DNA of 64,000 nucleotides from Mauremys mutica (lineage: Eukaryota; Chordata; Testudines; Geoemydidae). The translations under genes were made by a program, and so were the position numbers. Below, piece after piece: positions 36,475-47,054 of the stretch. The stretch is taken from the NCBI RefSeq assembly GCF_020497125.1, contig NC_059073.1, forward strand, positions 18,621,225 to 18,685,224, written 5' to 3'. The notes beneath the pieces were generated by a model. It had not been told where the DNA came from. It searched no databases and saw only the letters and a list, made by a program, of their open reading frames with translations. Numbering within the stretch: position 1 is the first letter of the stretch; each line of letters starts with the position of its first letter.

Positions 36475-37645
36475 CATAAGGAACTGAAAACTGGGTCATA
36501 TAATGGGAAGCTTCAGGCAACCTTCATAATAGGCAGGGCTACCAGCCCCCTCTAAATGATTAGAATTCAGTGTGATTAAAATACCCCCATTTGGGTACTG
36601 ACCATTCAGCACTGGCTCATTCTAATCCCCTTCATGCATCTGAAACAGAAAGCACCAGTCGATTAATGTCAGCTTCTTATCATTCTTATAGTTTGTCTTA
36701 TCAGTTGCTTAGGCTGTTGCATGGACAAAAGTTTTGCCATCTGACTTTGCTGTTTGTCATGTAGATATTTATTAAACCTTCAAAGCTAATCTTCTGACCA
36801 CAGGTGCCTTCATTTCTTCTCCTGAGTATCCATTTTGCTAGCATTTCACAAAAAGGGCAGACTTCTGCAAAGCTCATAGAGCAGAACGAGGATTTCCACT
36901 TATGCACAGGTTACAGAACAATGCCAGCTAGATCTTGCTGAGCTTGTTTTGCATGATTTCAGGATTATTTCCACTGGGAGAAAAGAGGCATTGGCCCATT
37001 TTGTGTTGGAAACGCAGAGCATATACTAAGGACTGCGCTAAAAAAACCTCAAGATTTTGGCTAAGAAAGGTAGCTGGGATGAATTAGCAAATTTCTCAGC
37101 CCATATGAAATGTGCCTTATAAAAACAGAGTACTCAATATTGGGTTCCATCAGCAGATGCATTGTACTCCAAAGATGTTTGCATACAGGTGGTTCTCAAT
37201 TCCCAGTGATCCCTCATGGAAAATTCTGAAAAACCACCTCTCACCAGCTTCCCCTTATTTGGTTGCCATGTGTGTTGTGCATTATATCGAAGTCTTTCTC
37301 TGCCTGCATGCTAAGGACATTACACAGGCAAATGCTGCAGGTTCCTCAGATACTAGCAAAGCCAATTCCTGCATGTCTGCCAAACCTGCAGCCACAAAGA
37401 TACTTTCACTGACTATTCCCTTTATTGTTTCCTTAAACACAAGCCAATTCTGGACATGTTCCCATTACCATATCCCACAGGACTGACTCCGTCCCCTTAT
37501 CAGCTGGTGTGATATAGGATCTGGGAGAAAGTTAGGTTCCACGGTGAAACTTTGGACATTAGTGGTTTTGCAGGGGACCCCAGATTTGTTTCAATCAGCT
37601 CTGAAAGATGGGCCCCTTTATTCTAGTGCTCAGTGGATTCCTCAC
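36475..37645. other. No gene recognised
   Basis: A 124-codon ORF at 37112-37486 (+) has no recognisable domain or low-complexity bias; I do not support it as a gene. Confidence 0.35.
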
Positions 37646-37649
37646 AGCA

Positions 37650-38110
37650 TAACCGTTCCTAAGAAGAGCTGATTGAAAAGTTTCCATTGAAAATTTTTTT
37701 GATGATAAAAAGCCTTTTTTCTCCATATAAAAATGTTAAAAATTTGCAGCATTTCAATGAAAATCCTTTTTTTTTCAAACTGAAACTTGAAAAAAATCTG
37801 ATTTGAAAATCCAAACAATTTTTGGTTTTCAATTCCAGAAGCTGGAAAAAGTATTTGGATGATTTTTGGTTATGATTTATTATCTCATGGAAAATACATA
37901 TCTTCTGACCAGCTCTCATGATTGTAATATATTTTGTGGATCCAATTCTTAAGTGCCTATCTCTCCCTATGCATTGTACTGGGATTCTGGGCACCTATCT
38001 CAGGGTTTGTGGATTCCACTGGATAAGTAGGCACCCAATTAGGCAGTGCAATGCTCAGAATTGCAACACCTAAGTCCCTTTGTAGATTTGTGCCAATGTG
38101 ACAAAGAGAC
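37650..38110. repeat. AT-rich dispersed repeat and small palindromic repeat
   Basis: 37670-37870 is rich in TTTTTC/GAAAA blocks on alternating strands. 37930-38110 carries 'agtgcctatct', 'gggcacctatctcagg' and 'gtaggcacccaattaggcag', a palindrome-rich short repeat also seen at 10370 and 27550. Confidence 0.4.
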
Positions 38111-40100
38111 TGATGGAGATCACTGGGTTAGATGCCAAAGCTGTTCTGGGTAGTTAAATGTACAACTAGGAGTCTTGGACCAGCAAATAAATTGACGTGC
38201 TATCAGACTTGCATGATGGATACAACAAAGATAATTAATAGCACCTGCACCCTATTACTATAAGATATTGCATGAAGGAAGGAGCAGAGTTGTGTTGGAA
38301 GTTTAAAACTGATCTGGGCTATTTCCCAGTTGCGAAAGGGAAGCCAGTAGAGAAATTCAAAGACCACAGTGACCAACATGTTGACATGTTGTCAACAATT
38401 AATAAATAATAATACCAAACCCATTTATGTTATCCTCAGGAGTCTGAGACCATTGTGAAAGCCACTACTGTAAATGGGACATGTGCTGCTAGATTCTGTT
38501 TATTTAGTTCTCTGAATACAAGGGAGGGAAAATAACTGTAAGTAAAGTACAATTAGTCACCAAATAATAACTACTTTCAAACTAAAAGCCATGTAATATG
38601 CTGTTGCAAAAATCCATTGTCTGCATCCTCAATAATATCCCTTTGAGATACTCTGTGATCCCACAAGACAAACAGCCAAAGGGGAAAGTTTATAGAGCCA
38701 GAGATTTTCCAGCCAAGTCCCCTTTGATCATTGCAGGAGTGGAGAAGGCAATGGGTTAGTGTTTGTAGGCCATTACACAACAAAGGAGTCTTAAAGGAAG
38801 GATTTGAAGGAGAGGAGGGAGGAAGACTCATATCACTGATTTCTCCTGATAACAGAAACAAACTCCCAAGGCAGGCCCCAAATCCTGGCTAACTGCTGAG
38901 GCTAAAGGGGCTACAATATTATTGTCTACTGACTTTAGGCTTTTGTACTGTTAAAATGCTGACCATAACTGCTTCATCAGTGCAACTCTGGTAGTTAAAA
39001 AGCTCCTACAGTCAACATGGGAGGCCAAGACAATGCCGAGCATTGACCAGTAGATCAGCTCCCTTTTCCCATTCAGCTGACTTGGAGACATATCGCCCAC
39101 TTAAGACTATTCGTTATGCGAAGCAGCAAAATGTAATTTTGTTTCTTTTGGACTTTGCTTCCCTTATACTTGTTTATAATGAGGACTAAGAAAAGAATAT
39201 CGTCTAGCAGGGCTGTGAAGAATGTGAGATGCTTATTTTTATTATGCTCTTTCTAGGGTTTGCAGCTATTTTGGCTGGCAAATTATGAAATGAAGAAAGA
39301 AAGTTATTTCTTTTAAAAAAGCCTATTGCATTTGATATTTTTTCTGCAAAGCATCAAAGCTCCCATTATCCTGATATGCTTCTTAGTTATGGGCTGAGTA
39401 CCCTTGAGGAACAAGAATCACAACATATTGGGTCTCTGGTTGAATATAAGCTCTGGGGACTTTCAACATTCATGGCCCTTACACTGTTATGGATCATCCC
39501 TAACTTTGCACTGATGCAGCCTTCCTCATTAGAGGATCTCGTCGTATCTCAGAGACTCCAATGGGCAACATTAACTCTGAGCTCATACTTTTCCATGCGC
39601 AAAAAGCTCTTTATACCAGTGCATGTGTCTAGAGGGTGAAATTCACCCTGTGTATAGAAAGTCCATATCCCACTTAATCCCTATTGTGAGACGTAAGTAT
39701 TGCATAGGCATTGTGAAGGCCCTTTATAAAGTGGTGAATTTCATTCGGAGGGAACAGAGGCCATTTCCTCAGCTGGTATAAATATCACCATAGTGCCATT
39801 AAAATCAGTGAAACTACACATATTTAGACCAGCTGAACTTCTGGACCTGTATTTTAATTGATTGCAGTTGGAATAAGGTAGAGTGTGATTTTTAGAGTGT
39901 GGTGGTTCAAGAGGGTTTGTTGTGGGGTGGAGGAGCCTGTGAGTTTGCTTGGGTAGTGGGACAGTTGGGCATTGTGCCATGTGATTGACAGTTGCCTTAA
40001 CGCGTGACTTCCTTGATTTTTGGTGGGATTGCACAGAAGCAACCTTACCACTATTCTAACCGTTGTTTAGTGGGGAGTATTAACCGTAATACACTGTGCC
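38111..40100. other. No gene recognised
   Basis: Unique-looking DNA; the ORF of 94 codons at 38577-38861 (-) is unsupported. Confidence 0.4.
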
Positions 40101-40104
40101 TCTA

Positions 40105-40320
40105 CAGCACCTTTTATCTGAGGATCTCAGTAAGTTCTACCAACCACTAATTAATTGAGCTTCACAACACACTCGGGATGTAATTATCATTAACAGATAA
40201 GTAAACTGAGGCACGGAGACATTAAGTGGCTTGCCCAAGGTCAGAGAAGCTATAATAGAGCTAGAAACCAAACCCAGGAGTCCTGACACTCAGTGCTAAC
40301 TCTAAACGCTAGAGTATATT
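40105..40320 (-). repeat. MIR/CORE-like SINE, reverse strand
   Basis: 'taacagataagtaaactgaggcacggagaca', 'aagtggcttgcccaaggtcagag' and 'aaacccaggagtcctgacactcagt' give the inverse of the MIR body and head in order. A nearly full-length old copy. Confidence 0.75.
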
Positions 40321-40324
40321 CTGA

Positions 40325-42215
40325 CAAATATTATAGAAAATAAGGAAACGGGGGGTTAAAAGGGGAGTCTGACAAAAGTTGAACAAATCAATATTATGGC
40401 AGCGTTGTCTCTAAACAATGTGGACACTCAAGTAGTAATGTCACAAAACGAGTGACTTTTGGCATTAGGATTTTTGTTGTTGCTGTGTTTGTGATTGATG
40501 GATGAAGGGGATTGCTAAGCTTTTAAAAATGTCAATAACTGCTCGAAATGACTCTCGCTCGGCCATGCTGACAGGCAGACTTACTGCAGGGGGCACAGAC
40601 TGCTTTACGAAATGTAGACGTCTCTTTACAAAACAGTATGAAGAATGAACTCGGGGTAGTAGAACTCTGGTCGGGTGAACCTATTTAATAAGTAACAGCT
40701 ATTAACATATGCTCAGCAAAATTCTATTTAAAGGTTTTTGATCCTGTTCCCAACAGAGTCAATGAGAGCATTTGACTACTGACGGGTCAGATCTTTATCC
40801 CCTTATCATTGGCACAGCGTCAGTGTTTTGCGGCAAGAAGGTGAATCGAATCCCTGAGTTACTCCTCCATTGCAGCCTGATCAATTGAAATCAATGGGAA
40901 TCTATTAACTTTAATGGGAGCAGAATTGGGCCTTTATGAGACATGCATCACAGTTAACAGCCAGCAGCTAGTTTAAAATAAACCCAAGGGAAGCCTTTGT
41001 TTGTTCTGGATTACAAATCTCTTCCTTCCCACAGCTGGAGCACAGCACCCATCGCATACTGTGAGTTCTGCTCTGGGGACAAACTGAGGATGGCCAAAAA
41101 CTGGAAGAACAAGGGATGCACCGCAAACACTTTGGGACAGGGCTTGTCTTTTTCTTCTGTGTCTGTTGAGCACCTAGGACAACGGGGGCCTGGCCCATGA
41201 CTGGGGCTCCTAGGTATTAATACAATGCAAATAATAAACAAAAATAATGATCAGATTGCCCTGGGGCTGCTCCTAGTTTGCATATAGTTGTGCATAATTT
41301 TTGAAGTGAAAAAATAATCAGAGTTAATAATAATACTCGTCTGCACCTCTCTTGCCCTGGCAGAAGAGGAGAAACTGCCTATCTGAGTTTGTCAGGAATG
41401 GATCAGCTCTGAAGGGGGTATTATATATTGTGTCTTCCTGAAATTCTACTCACAAGTAAACCCTTTTCCAGTTATGACCACGCTCCATCTCCGCCTAACT
41501 AAGCAAGATCAAGTGCCTGCTTGCTCGTATCAGCTTGAAAGGGAGGAGGGTGTGGAGCTCGGCCTCCATCTGGGTGGTCTGGAGCAGTACAGAGTTGGGC
41601 AGGCACAGATTGAATTTGCAGGTGCAGAGACGCACGTCCCAGGTAATGAAAGTCCCGCCCCATTACCTCCACTCTGCTGCACTCTCAATACTCCTCCTGT
41701 CCCGCCCCCAATTGTTTCTTCCTCCATATGCTCCTTAACAAGGAAATGCAAACACTGACTGACTCACTGCTTCTGCCTGTGGGCGTATTGTCTCTTTGGT
41801 AATGACTCTTTGCGCGTGCTTGTGCCTTCTGTGATCGTCTGCACGTCCCCTGGCTGGCAGACAGCATAACTCTCTTCCAAACCAAACCTCACATGTCTAA
41901 CTGCTTCCACTCTCCGCTTTTGGGATTGCATAAGAGACAATATAATAACTGGTTTCTTCCTGAAATACTCCATAAACTGGGTCATGGTCCAGCCACAAAG
42001 CACAGCGAATTTCCTCTCTTCCGTCCAGTTCCTCTGAAGTGCCGGTCCCCATACAAACCTGGACTGTGCCATGAGGGGTAGGATTCCCAGAGAGCCTTCC
42101 GGAGATGCACACCTCCTTTGCACACTCAAGGGCAGGGAGTAGTGCCAGGAGACTTGGCTGGGTGTAGGGAAGAGGGTTTGCCCCTTTTGTACAGTGGGCT
42201 ATCATTTAGTTATTT
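40325..42215. other. No gene; L2-like tail at 41105-41245
   Basis: 41105-41245 holds 'gtgtctgttgagcacctaggac..catgactggggctcctagg' and 'aatacaatgcaaataataa' (L2-like tail, +). Overlapping ORFs of 121 and 102 codons at 41764-42205 (-) are not low-complexity but match nothing I know; not called as genes. Confidence 0.4.
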
Positions 42216-42217
42216 AG

Positions 42218-42548
42218 CAAAAACAACAAGGAGTCCTTGTGGCACCTTAGAGACCAACACATTTATTTGGGCATAAGCTTTTATGGACTAGAACCCACTT
42301 CATCAGATGCATGCAGTGAAAAATACAGGAGCAGGTATAAATACATGAGAGGATGGGAGTTGCCTTACCAAGTGAGAGGTCAGTTTATGAGACAATTCAC
42401 TTAACAGCAGGATACCAAGGGAGGAAAGATAACTTCTGAAGTGGTAATGAGAGTGGTCCATTTCAGACAGTTGACAAGAAGGTGTGAGTAACAGTAGGGG
42501 GAAATTAGTGTTAGGGAAAATAGGTTTAGGTTTTGTAAGGCAGACTTT
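42218..42548 (-). mobile_element. Penelope-like element tail, 5'-truncated
   Basis: The reverse complement ends 'ctctaaggtgccacaagg' and has 'catctgatgaagtgggt' and 'aaaagcttatgcccaaat', the tail of the same PLE group as 30055-31680, with about 200 bp more upstream sequence. Target duplication not found. Confidence 0.75.
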
Positions 42549-42604
42549 AATAATTGGAAAATATTCCATTTGTTGGCAGCAGATCGCTCTTCATATGGAG
42601 CTTA

Positions 42605-42690
42605 GAATTCTACTGTAAACTCTTCAAGGCAGGGATTGTGTCTTCCTATGTGTCTGTATGGATCCTAGCCCAACAGGGCCTCAACCCTGG
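42605..42690 (+). repeat. L2-like LINE 3' tail
   Basis: 'gtaaactcttcaaggcagggattgtgtctt' (shortened) followed by 'gatcctagcccaacagggcc'. Short, diverged. Confidence 0.45.
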
Positions 42691-42923
42691 TTAAGGCCTT
42701 CCGCTATGCCAATAGTGACCAGTGGGGGAACGGCAGCACAGACAACCCATTTTAAGAGGGAATCCAGGGTGTGGTAAATGGACAAAAACCAGAATCAGTG
42801 TAGTCATCCAGTTGGAGACCCACAGTATAGATGTTGGGAGACAGGACTAAAACAACACGACTTATTTTTCTTCCTTTTCTGAATACGTGTGTGTGTGTGT
42901 GTAGTGTTGTGGTGGTTGTTGTA

Positions 42924-43322
42924 CAGTAGAACCTCAGAGTTACAAACACCAGAGTTAGGAAATGGCAGGTCACCTCATTTGGAACAGGAAGTATGCAATC
43001 AGGCAGTAGAGACCAAAAAAAAAAAAAGAAAAGCTAATACGATACAGTAGAGTAGTGTGTTAAACTACTAAAAACATAAAGGGAAAGTTTAATAAAAAGT
43101 TGACAAAGTAAGGAAACTGTCTCTGTGCTTGTTTCATTAAAATTAAGATGGTTAAAAGCAGCATTCTTCTTCTGCATAGTGAAGTTTCAAAGCTGTATTA
43201 AGTCAATGTTCAGTTGTAACCTTTTGAAAGAACAACCATCATATTTTGTTCAGAGTTACGAACATTTCAGAGTTGCGAACAACCTCAGTTCCTGAGGTGT
43301 TCGTAATGCTGAGGTTCTACTG
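42924..43322. mobile_element. Tc1/mariner (Tigger/pogo-type) MITE
   Basis: Ends CAGTAGAACCTCAG and CTGAGGTTCTACTG are perfect inverted repeats that extend imperfectly over about 27 bp. TA dinucleotides flank both sides (42922-42923 and 43323-43324). It splits the PLE tail: sequence 'tggtggttgttg' on its left joins 'gtcatgttggtcccag' on its right as in an uninterrupted tail near 47000. No transposase. Confidence 0.87.
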
Positions 43323-44006
43323 TAGTCATGTTGGTCCCAGAATAGCAGAGAAACATGGTGGGTTGAGATATTATTTTTTATTGTACCAATTTCTGTTGGT
43401 GAGAGGGACAAGCTTTCAAGCTACACAGAGGTCTTCTTCAGGTCTGGGAAGGGTACTCACAGTGTCATAGCTAAATATAAAATGGAACAGATTGTTTTAG
43501 CCTATGCAGTTAAGGTGAAGTGGCCTGTTAATGCCTCTGGACAAAAAATGAACTCACACAGAAAAATGATAAAAGACAAAAAGACCTTGTTGCTGTGGGT
43601 GAACACCTTTCACAAAACGATCACTCCACATCCGACCTCTCAGTCCTAGTCCTCAAAGGAAACCTGCAAGCAACCTTCAAAGGACAAGCCTGGGAGCTTA
43701 AATTCATAACTTTGCTAGATACTGAAAGTCATAGTCTTAATACAGACACTGGTTTTATGGTTTATTACAACAATCTATAACCCACTGCTCCACCTTTTTT
43801 GTCCTATGACTGCAGAGGCGGTAACGGGCCACTTCACCTTGAATGGTCTCTTATGCCAATTTGTTCCACCTTGTATTTAGTTGTCACTCTGAGTACTTTT
43901 CTCAGACTGGAAGAAGAGATCTGTGTAGCTCAAATGCTTTTCTCTCTCACTAACATAATTTGGCCCAATAAAAGATATTACTCAGCCACCTTGTCTGTCT
44001 CTCTTT

Positions 44007-44008
<2 letters not shown>

Positions 44009-44048
<40 letters not shown>
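44009..44048. repeat. (GT)20 microsatellite
   Basis: Forty bases of pure GT directly after the PLE tail. Confidence 0.97.
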
Positions 44049-44050
<2 letters not shown>

Positions 44051-44154
44051 CATGAGTTCAGTGGGTGTTTTGCCTTAAGAAGGAGCATTTAGGACAGCAG
44101 AATTCACCCCATGGCCTTCAGTGGGAATTTGTCTGAATGAGGAGGAGTGCAGGA

Positions 44155-44226
44155 TTGGGCCCTAGCCCCGAGGATTTTCTTCCCTACAATCACCATCCCA
44201 ATCCAAGGATGTCCCCTTTGATCTAA
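44155..44226. repeat. Arm 1 of a 70-bp distant inverted repeat
   Basis: About 70 bp starting GGGCCCTAGCCCCGAGGATT matches the reverse complement of 47372-47443 with two mismatches in the region I compared. Similarity stops abruptly at both sides. The pair brackets the PLE and MITE nest. Class unknown. Confidence 0.85.
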
Positions 44227-44354
44227 AATTGCATACCTGACAGAGAAACATGCCTGAAGCAGGGAGGGTGGGGTCAAGTAAACAGGGTGTGCTCTGATCT
44301 GCTCTGGGCTGTTCGGAGCATTCGGACTAACAGGAGGGTGTGTGGGTTGGGAAA

Positions 44355-44543
44355 ACAACGAAGAGTCCGGTGGCACCTTAAAGACTAACAGATTTATTTG
44401 GGCATAAGCTTCCATGGGTAAAAAGCCCACTTCTTCAGATGCATGGAGTGTGCCCGAATAAATCTGTTAGTCTTTAAGGTGCCACCGGACTCCTCATTGT
44501 TTTTGTGGATACAGACTAACACGGCCAGTTACCCCTCTGATAC
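44355..44543. mobile_element. PLE insertion made only of two inverted tails
   Basis: The left half reads as - sense tail ('gtccggtggcaccttaaagac', 'cataagcttccatggg'), the right half as + sense ('gtctttaaggtgccaccggac', 'tttttgtggatacagac'). There is no coding part between. It is flanked by 12-bp repeats TGGGTTGGGAAA (44343-44354 and 44544-44555). The two halves could pair into a hairpin of about 45 bp. Confidence 0.85.
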
Positions 44544-45039
44544 TGGGTTGGGAAAGATTGCCCAGGGCATATTTTGTGACTATCACCTGCAATTCATAAC
44601 ATAAATGTTTCCCCACAGCAACTACCTTATTACGTGCTGCTCAGTCACGTAGTCTTCTAGAGAGCGTCTTTAAACCCACCTCCCCATCATGTGATGTGAA
44701 CGTTGGCACTTTAAACAAAGATTTAGGAGCGTCTTTCAATAAAGCTGAGCCAAGATGTGAGGTAATATCTTTTATTGGGCCAGCTTCTGTTGGTGAGAGA
44801 GACAAGCTTTTGAGCTTACACAGAGCTCTTCTTCAGGTATGGGAAATACTCAGGCTATGCCTATACTAACACTTTTGTCAGTAAAACTTTTGTCAGTCAG
44901 GGGTGTGAAAAAACACACCTCTGACCAACATACGTTTCCCTGATAGAAATGCTTGTGTGAACAGCATCTCTTGCCGACATAGCTTCCCCCGCTTGTTGGT
45001 CATAGAGTGGCTACCTGGGAGACCTTACAGCGGCCCAGC

Positions 45040-45438
45040 CAGGGCTGCCCAGAGGATTCAGGGGGCCTGGGGACTTTGGCAGCGGGGGTCCTTCCTCTCC
45101 GGGTCTTTGGGGCACTTTGACGGCAGGTCCTGGAGTGAGTGAAGAACCCGCCGCCGAACTGCCGCCGAAGACCCGGAGCGGAAGGAGCTCCCGCTGCCGA
45201 ACTGCCGCCGAAGACCCGGAGCGGAAGGAGCCCCTGCTGCCGAACTGCCGCCGAAGACCCGGAGCGGAAGGAGCCCCTGCTGCCAAACTGCCGCCGAAGA
45301 CCCGGAGCGGAAGAAGCGGGTGTGTTCGGCAGCACTGAAGGACCTGCCACTGAAGACCCGCCGAAAACTCTCGTGGGGGCCCCTGTGGGGCCTGGGGCAA
45401 ATTGCCCCACTTGCCCCCTCCCCCCCCGGGCGGTTCTG
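45040..45438. mobile_element. hAT-type MITE carrying a 43-bp tandem repeat
   Basis: Ends CAGGGCTGCCC and GGGCGGTTCTG are inverted at 8 of 11 positions. Flanking 8-bp repeats GGCCCAGC are identical (45032-45039 and 45439-45446). It is GC-rich. Long ORFs through it on both strands (up to 159 codons) owe their length to the repeat and composition. Confidence 0.83.
45153..45322. repeat. 43-bp tandem repeat, four copies
   Basis: Core GAACTGCCGCCGAAGACCCG starts at 45156, 45199, 45242 and 45285 (period 43). Copies differ at a few positions (CTCCCGCT / CCCCTGCT; AAACT in the last). Because 43 is not a multiple of three, the frame shifts each unit, so it is not a protein repeat. Confidence 0.93.
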
Positions 45439-45498
45439 GGCCCAGCTGCAGCAATACAGCTGTGCTGCTGTAAGGTCTCTAGTATAGACGGAGCCTCA

Positions 45499-46076
45499 GG
45501 CTATGTCTACACTACACAGCTTTTAGTGACATGGCTGTGTCATGCCGTGCTGCTAAAACTCATTCAGTGTAGCCACTGCTTGTCGGCTCTCCTGCCGACA
45601 AAAAACTTCCACCCCTAACAAGCGTTTGCACGCTCTCCTGCCGACAACACACTGTTCACACTGGCGTTTGTTGTGGCAAAACTTTTGTCTGAGGGGGATG
45701 GGGGGGCATTAACACCCCTGAAAGGCAAAAGTTTTGTGGTTCAATTGCCAGTGTAGACATAGGCCTGATTTACACTGGGGGTGGAGGGGGGATCGATCTA
45801 AGATACGCAACTTCAGCTACGAGAATAGCGTAGCTGAAGTCGACATATCTTAGATCGAATTAAAATTGCTTACGTCGCGTCCTTGCGGTGCTGGATCGAC
45901 GGCCGCGGCTCCCCTGTCGACTTTGCTTCCGCCTCTCGCACTGCTGGAGTTCAGCAGTCAACGGGAGAGTGATCGGGGATCGATTTATCATGTCTCCACC
46001 ACACACGATAAATCGATCCCTGATAGATCGATCACTACCCGCCAATCCGGCGGGTAGTGTAGACGTACCCTTAGCC
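45499..46076. mobile_element. Harbinger-type MITE B, with MITE C nested at its end
   Basis: Left end GGCTATGTCTACACT (45499-45513) and right end AGTGTAGACATA (to 45761) plus GCC (46074-46076) form a perfect 15-bp inverted repeat once C is removed. TCA at 45496-45498 and 46077-46079 are its target repeats; the left one is shared with MITE A. Confidence 0.78.
45762..46070. mobile_element. Harbinger-type MITE C (GATCGATC family)
   Basis: Right end TAGTGTAGACGTACCC is typical of the Harbinger group here; the left end (GGCCTGATTTACACTGG) is diverged. Flanks ATA (45759-45761) and TTA (46071-46073) agree at two of three bases. It carries a perfect hairpin CTTCAGCTACG/CGTAGCTGAAG (about 45812-45840) and repeated ATCGAT palindromes on both sides. 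Confidence 0.8.
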
Positions 46077-47054
46077 TCAGTGTCACACCTAATCAGAAGG
46101 TGGAACAGATTGTTTAGCATAAGTAGTTAACACATATTTCAAGGGATCATTCAAGGTGAAGTTAACACCCCTCAGGTCATAGGGGAGAAAGGAAAAAAAA
46201 GCCAGCTGGAGTGTGTTGGTGGGGGATGTTGTTAGTAGCTTATATATTGGTGTAATAAGCCATAAATCCAGCATCTCCATTCAGTCCATGATTTTTAGTG
46301 TCTAGCAATTATGAAGTTAAACACCCAGGCTCATCATCTGAAGGAGTTCTGCAGGTTTCCTTCGAGGATGAGGACTAAGAGGTCAGATATAGGGTGATGG
46401 TTTTGTGAAAAGGGTTCACTCATGGGTGACAAGGTGTTTTTGTCTATCATTTTCCTGTGTGAGTTCATTCAAGAGCATAGTGATCGTCTGGTTTTACCAA
46501 CATGGTTGTTTATTGGGGCATTTAGTGCCCTGGCTGAGGCACATCCAGTGTTGTGATAGGCATGTGTAGGAACCATGGATCTTGAAAGGTGGATTGTGAG
46601 GGGTGTTGATCATCACAGCAGTGGAGGTAAGTCTGAAGGTTTTGCATGTATCGTTATGGCAGGGTCTGGTGCTGCTTTGAGTTGGTGTCTGTGGGGAGCT
46701 TGCTTCTGACAATGAGCTTGGAGAGGCTCAGGGGTTGTTTGAAGGCCAGAACTGGGTGTTCAGGAAAGATTTCTTTCAGGATGTGGTCCCTATGAGGTAT
46801 CAGGTGTAATTATTTAATAATACCCCATATGGGTTCCAGTGTGGGGTAGTAGGTGACAACTAGGGGTGTGCAGTCGGAGAGGGGTTTTTTTTTTCGTATT
46901 GAAACAGGGTCTCTCAGGATATTTGTGTAAGGTCAAAAGCTTGTCTCTCTCACTCACAGAAGTTGGTCCAATAAAAGAGATTATGTCACCCACCTTGTCT
47001 CTCTAATACCTGGGACCAACAGGGCTACACCACCACACAGTTCAATAAAGCTGA

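Larger units (their letters stand above)
42887..44048 (+). mobile_element. Penelope-like element flanked by inverted tail copies
   Basis: Body at 43480-43876 continues PLE C-terminal text ('cacacagaaaaatgataaaagac', 'gaacacctttcacaaaacgatcactcc') with frame breaks. The right tail (43877-44008, + sense) contains 'ttggcccaataaaagatattactcagccaccttg'-type sequence (shortened motif: CAATAAAAGATATTACTCAG). The left tail (about 42903-43480) is the same segment inverted. Both ends run into (GT)n. Inverted partial copies at the ends are a known PLE arrangement. A Tigger MITE sits inside the left tail. Confidence 0.75.
44853..45495. mobile_element. Harbinger-type MITE A
   Basis: Ends GGCTATGCCTATACTA and TAGTATAGACGGAGCC are inverted with two mismatches. 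TCA flanks it on both sides (44850-44852 and 45496-45498). The left interior repeats ACTTTTGTCAGT twice. A hAT MITE (45040-45438) is inserted in it. Confidence 0.8.
44749..47040 (-). mobile_element. Penelope-like element (second family) with nested MITEs
   Basis: Flanked by 14-bp repeats TTCAATAAAGCTGA (44735-44748 and 47041-47054). The - strand tail is at 44749-44850, the body at 46080-46900 and an inverted tail at 46917-47040. Body coding (46494-46712, -) reads PCHNDTCKTFRL, STAVMINTPHNPPFKIHGSY and CLSQGTKCPNKQP, the linker and start of the GIY-YIG region. The nest 44853-46076 splits it; without it the PLE is about 1.07 kb. Confidence 0.85.

Noticed and set aside
41764..42205. Overlapping 121- and 102-codon ORFs on -
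   Set aside because: Not low-complexity, but I see no family, splice sites or promoter; left unannotated.
45000..45618. Overlapping ORFs of 136-159 codons on both strands
   Set aside because: They run through a hAT MITE with a 43-bp tandem repeat; period not divisible by three and high GC explain the open frames.
45790..46060. CRISPR-like array from repeated GATCGATC motifs
   Set aside because: Motifs are short, unevenly spaced palindromes within a MITE in a eukaryotic genome.
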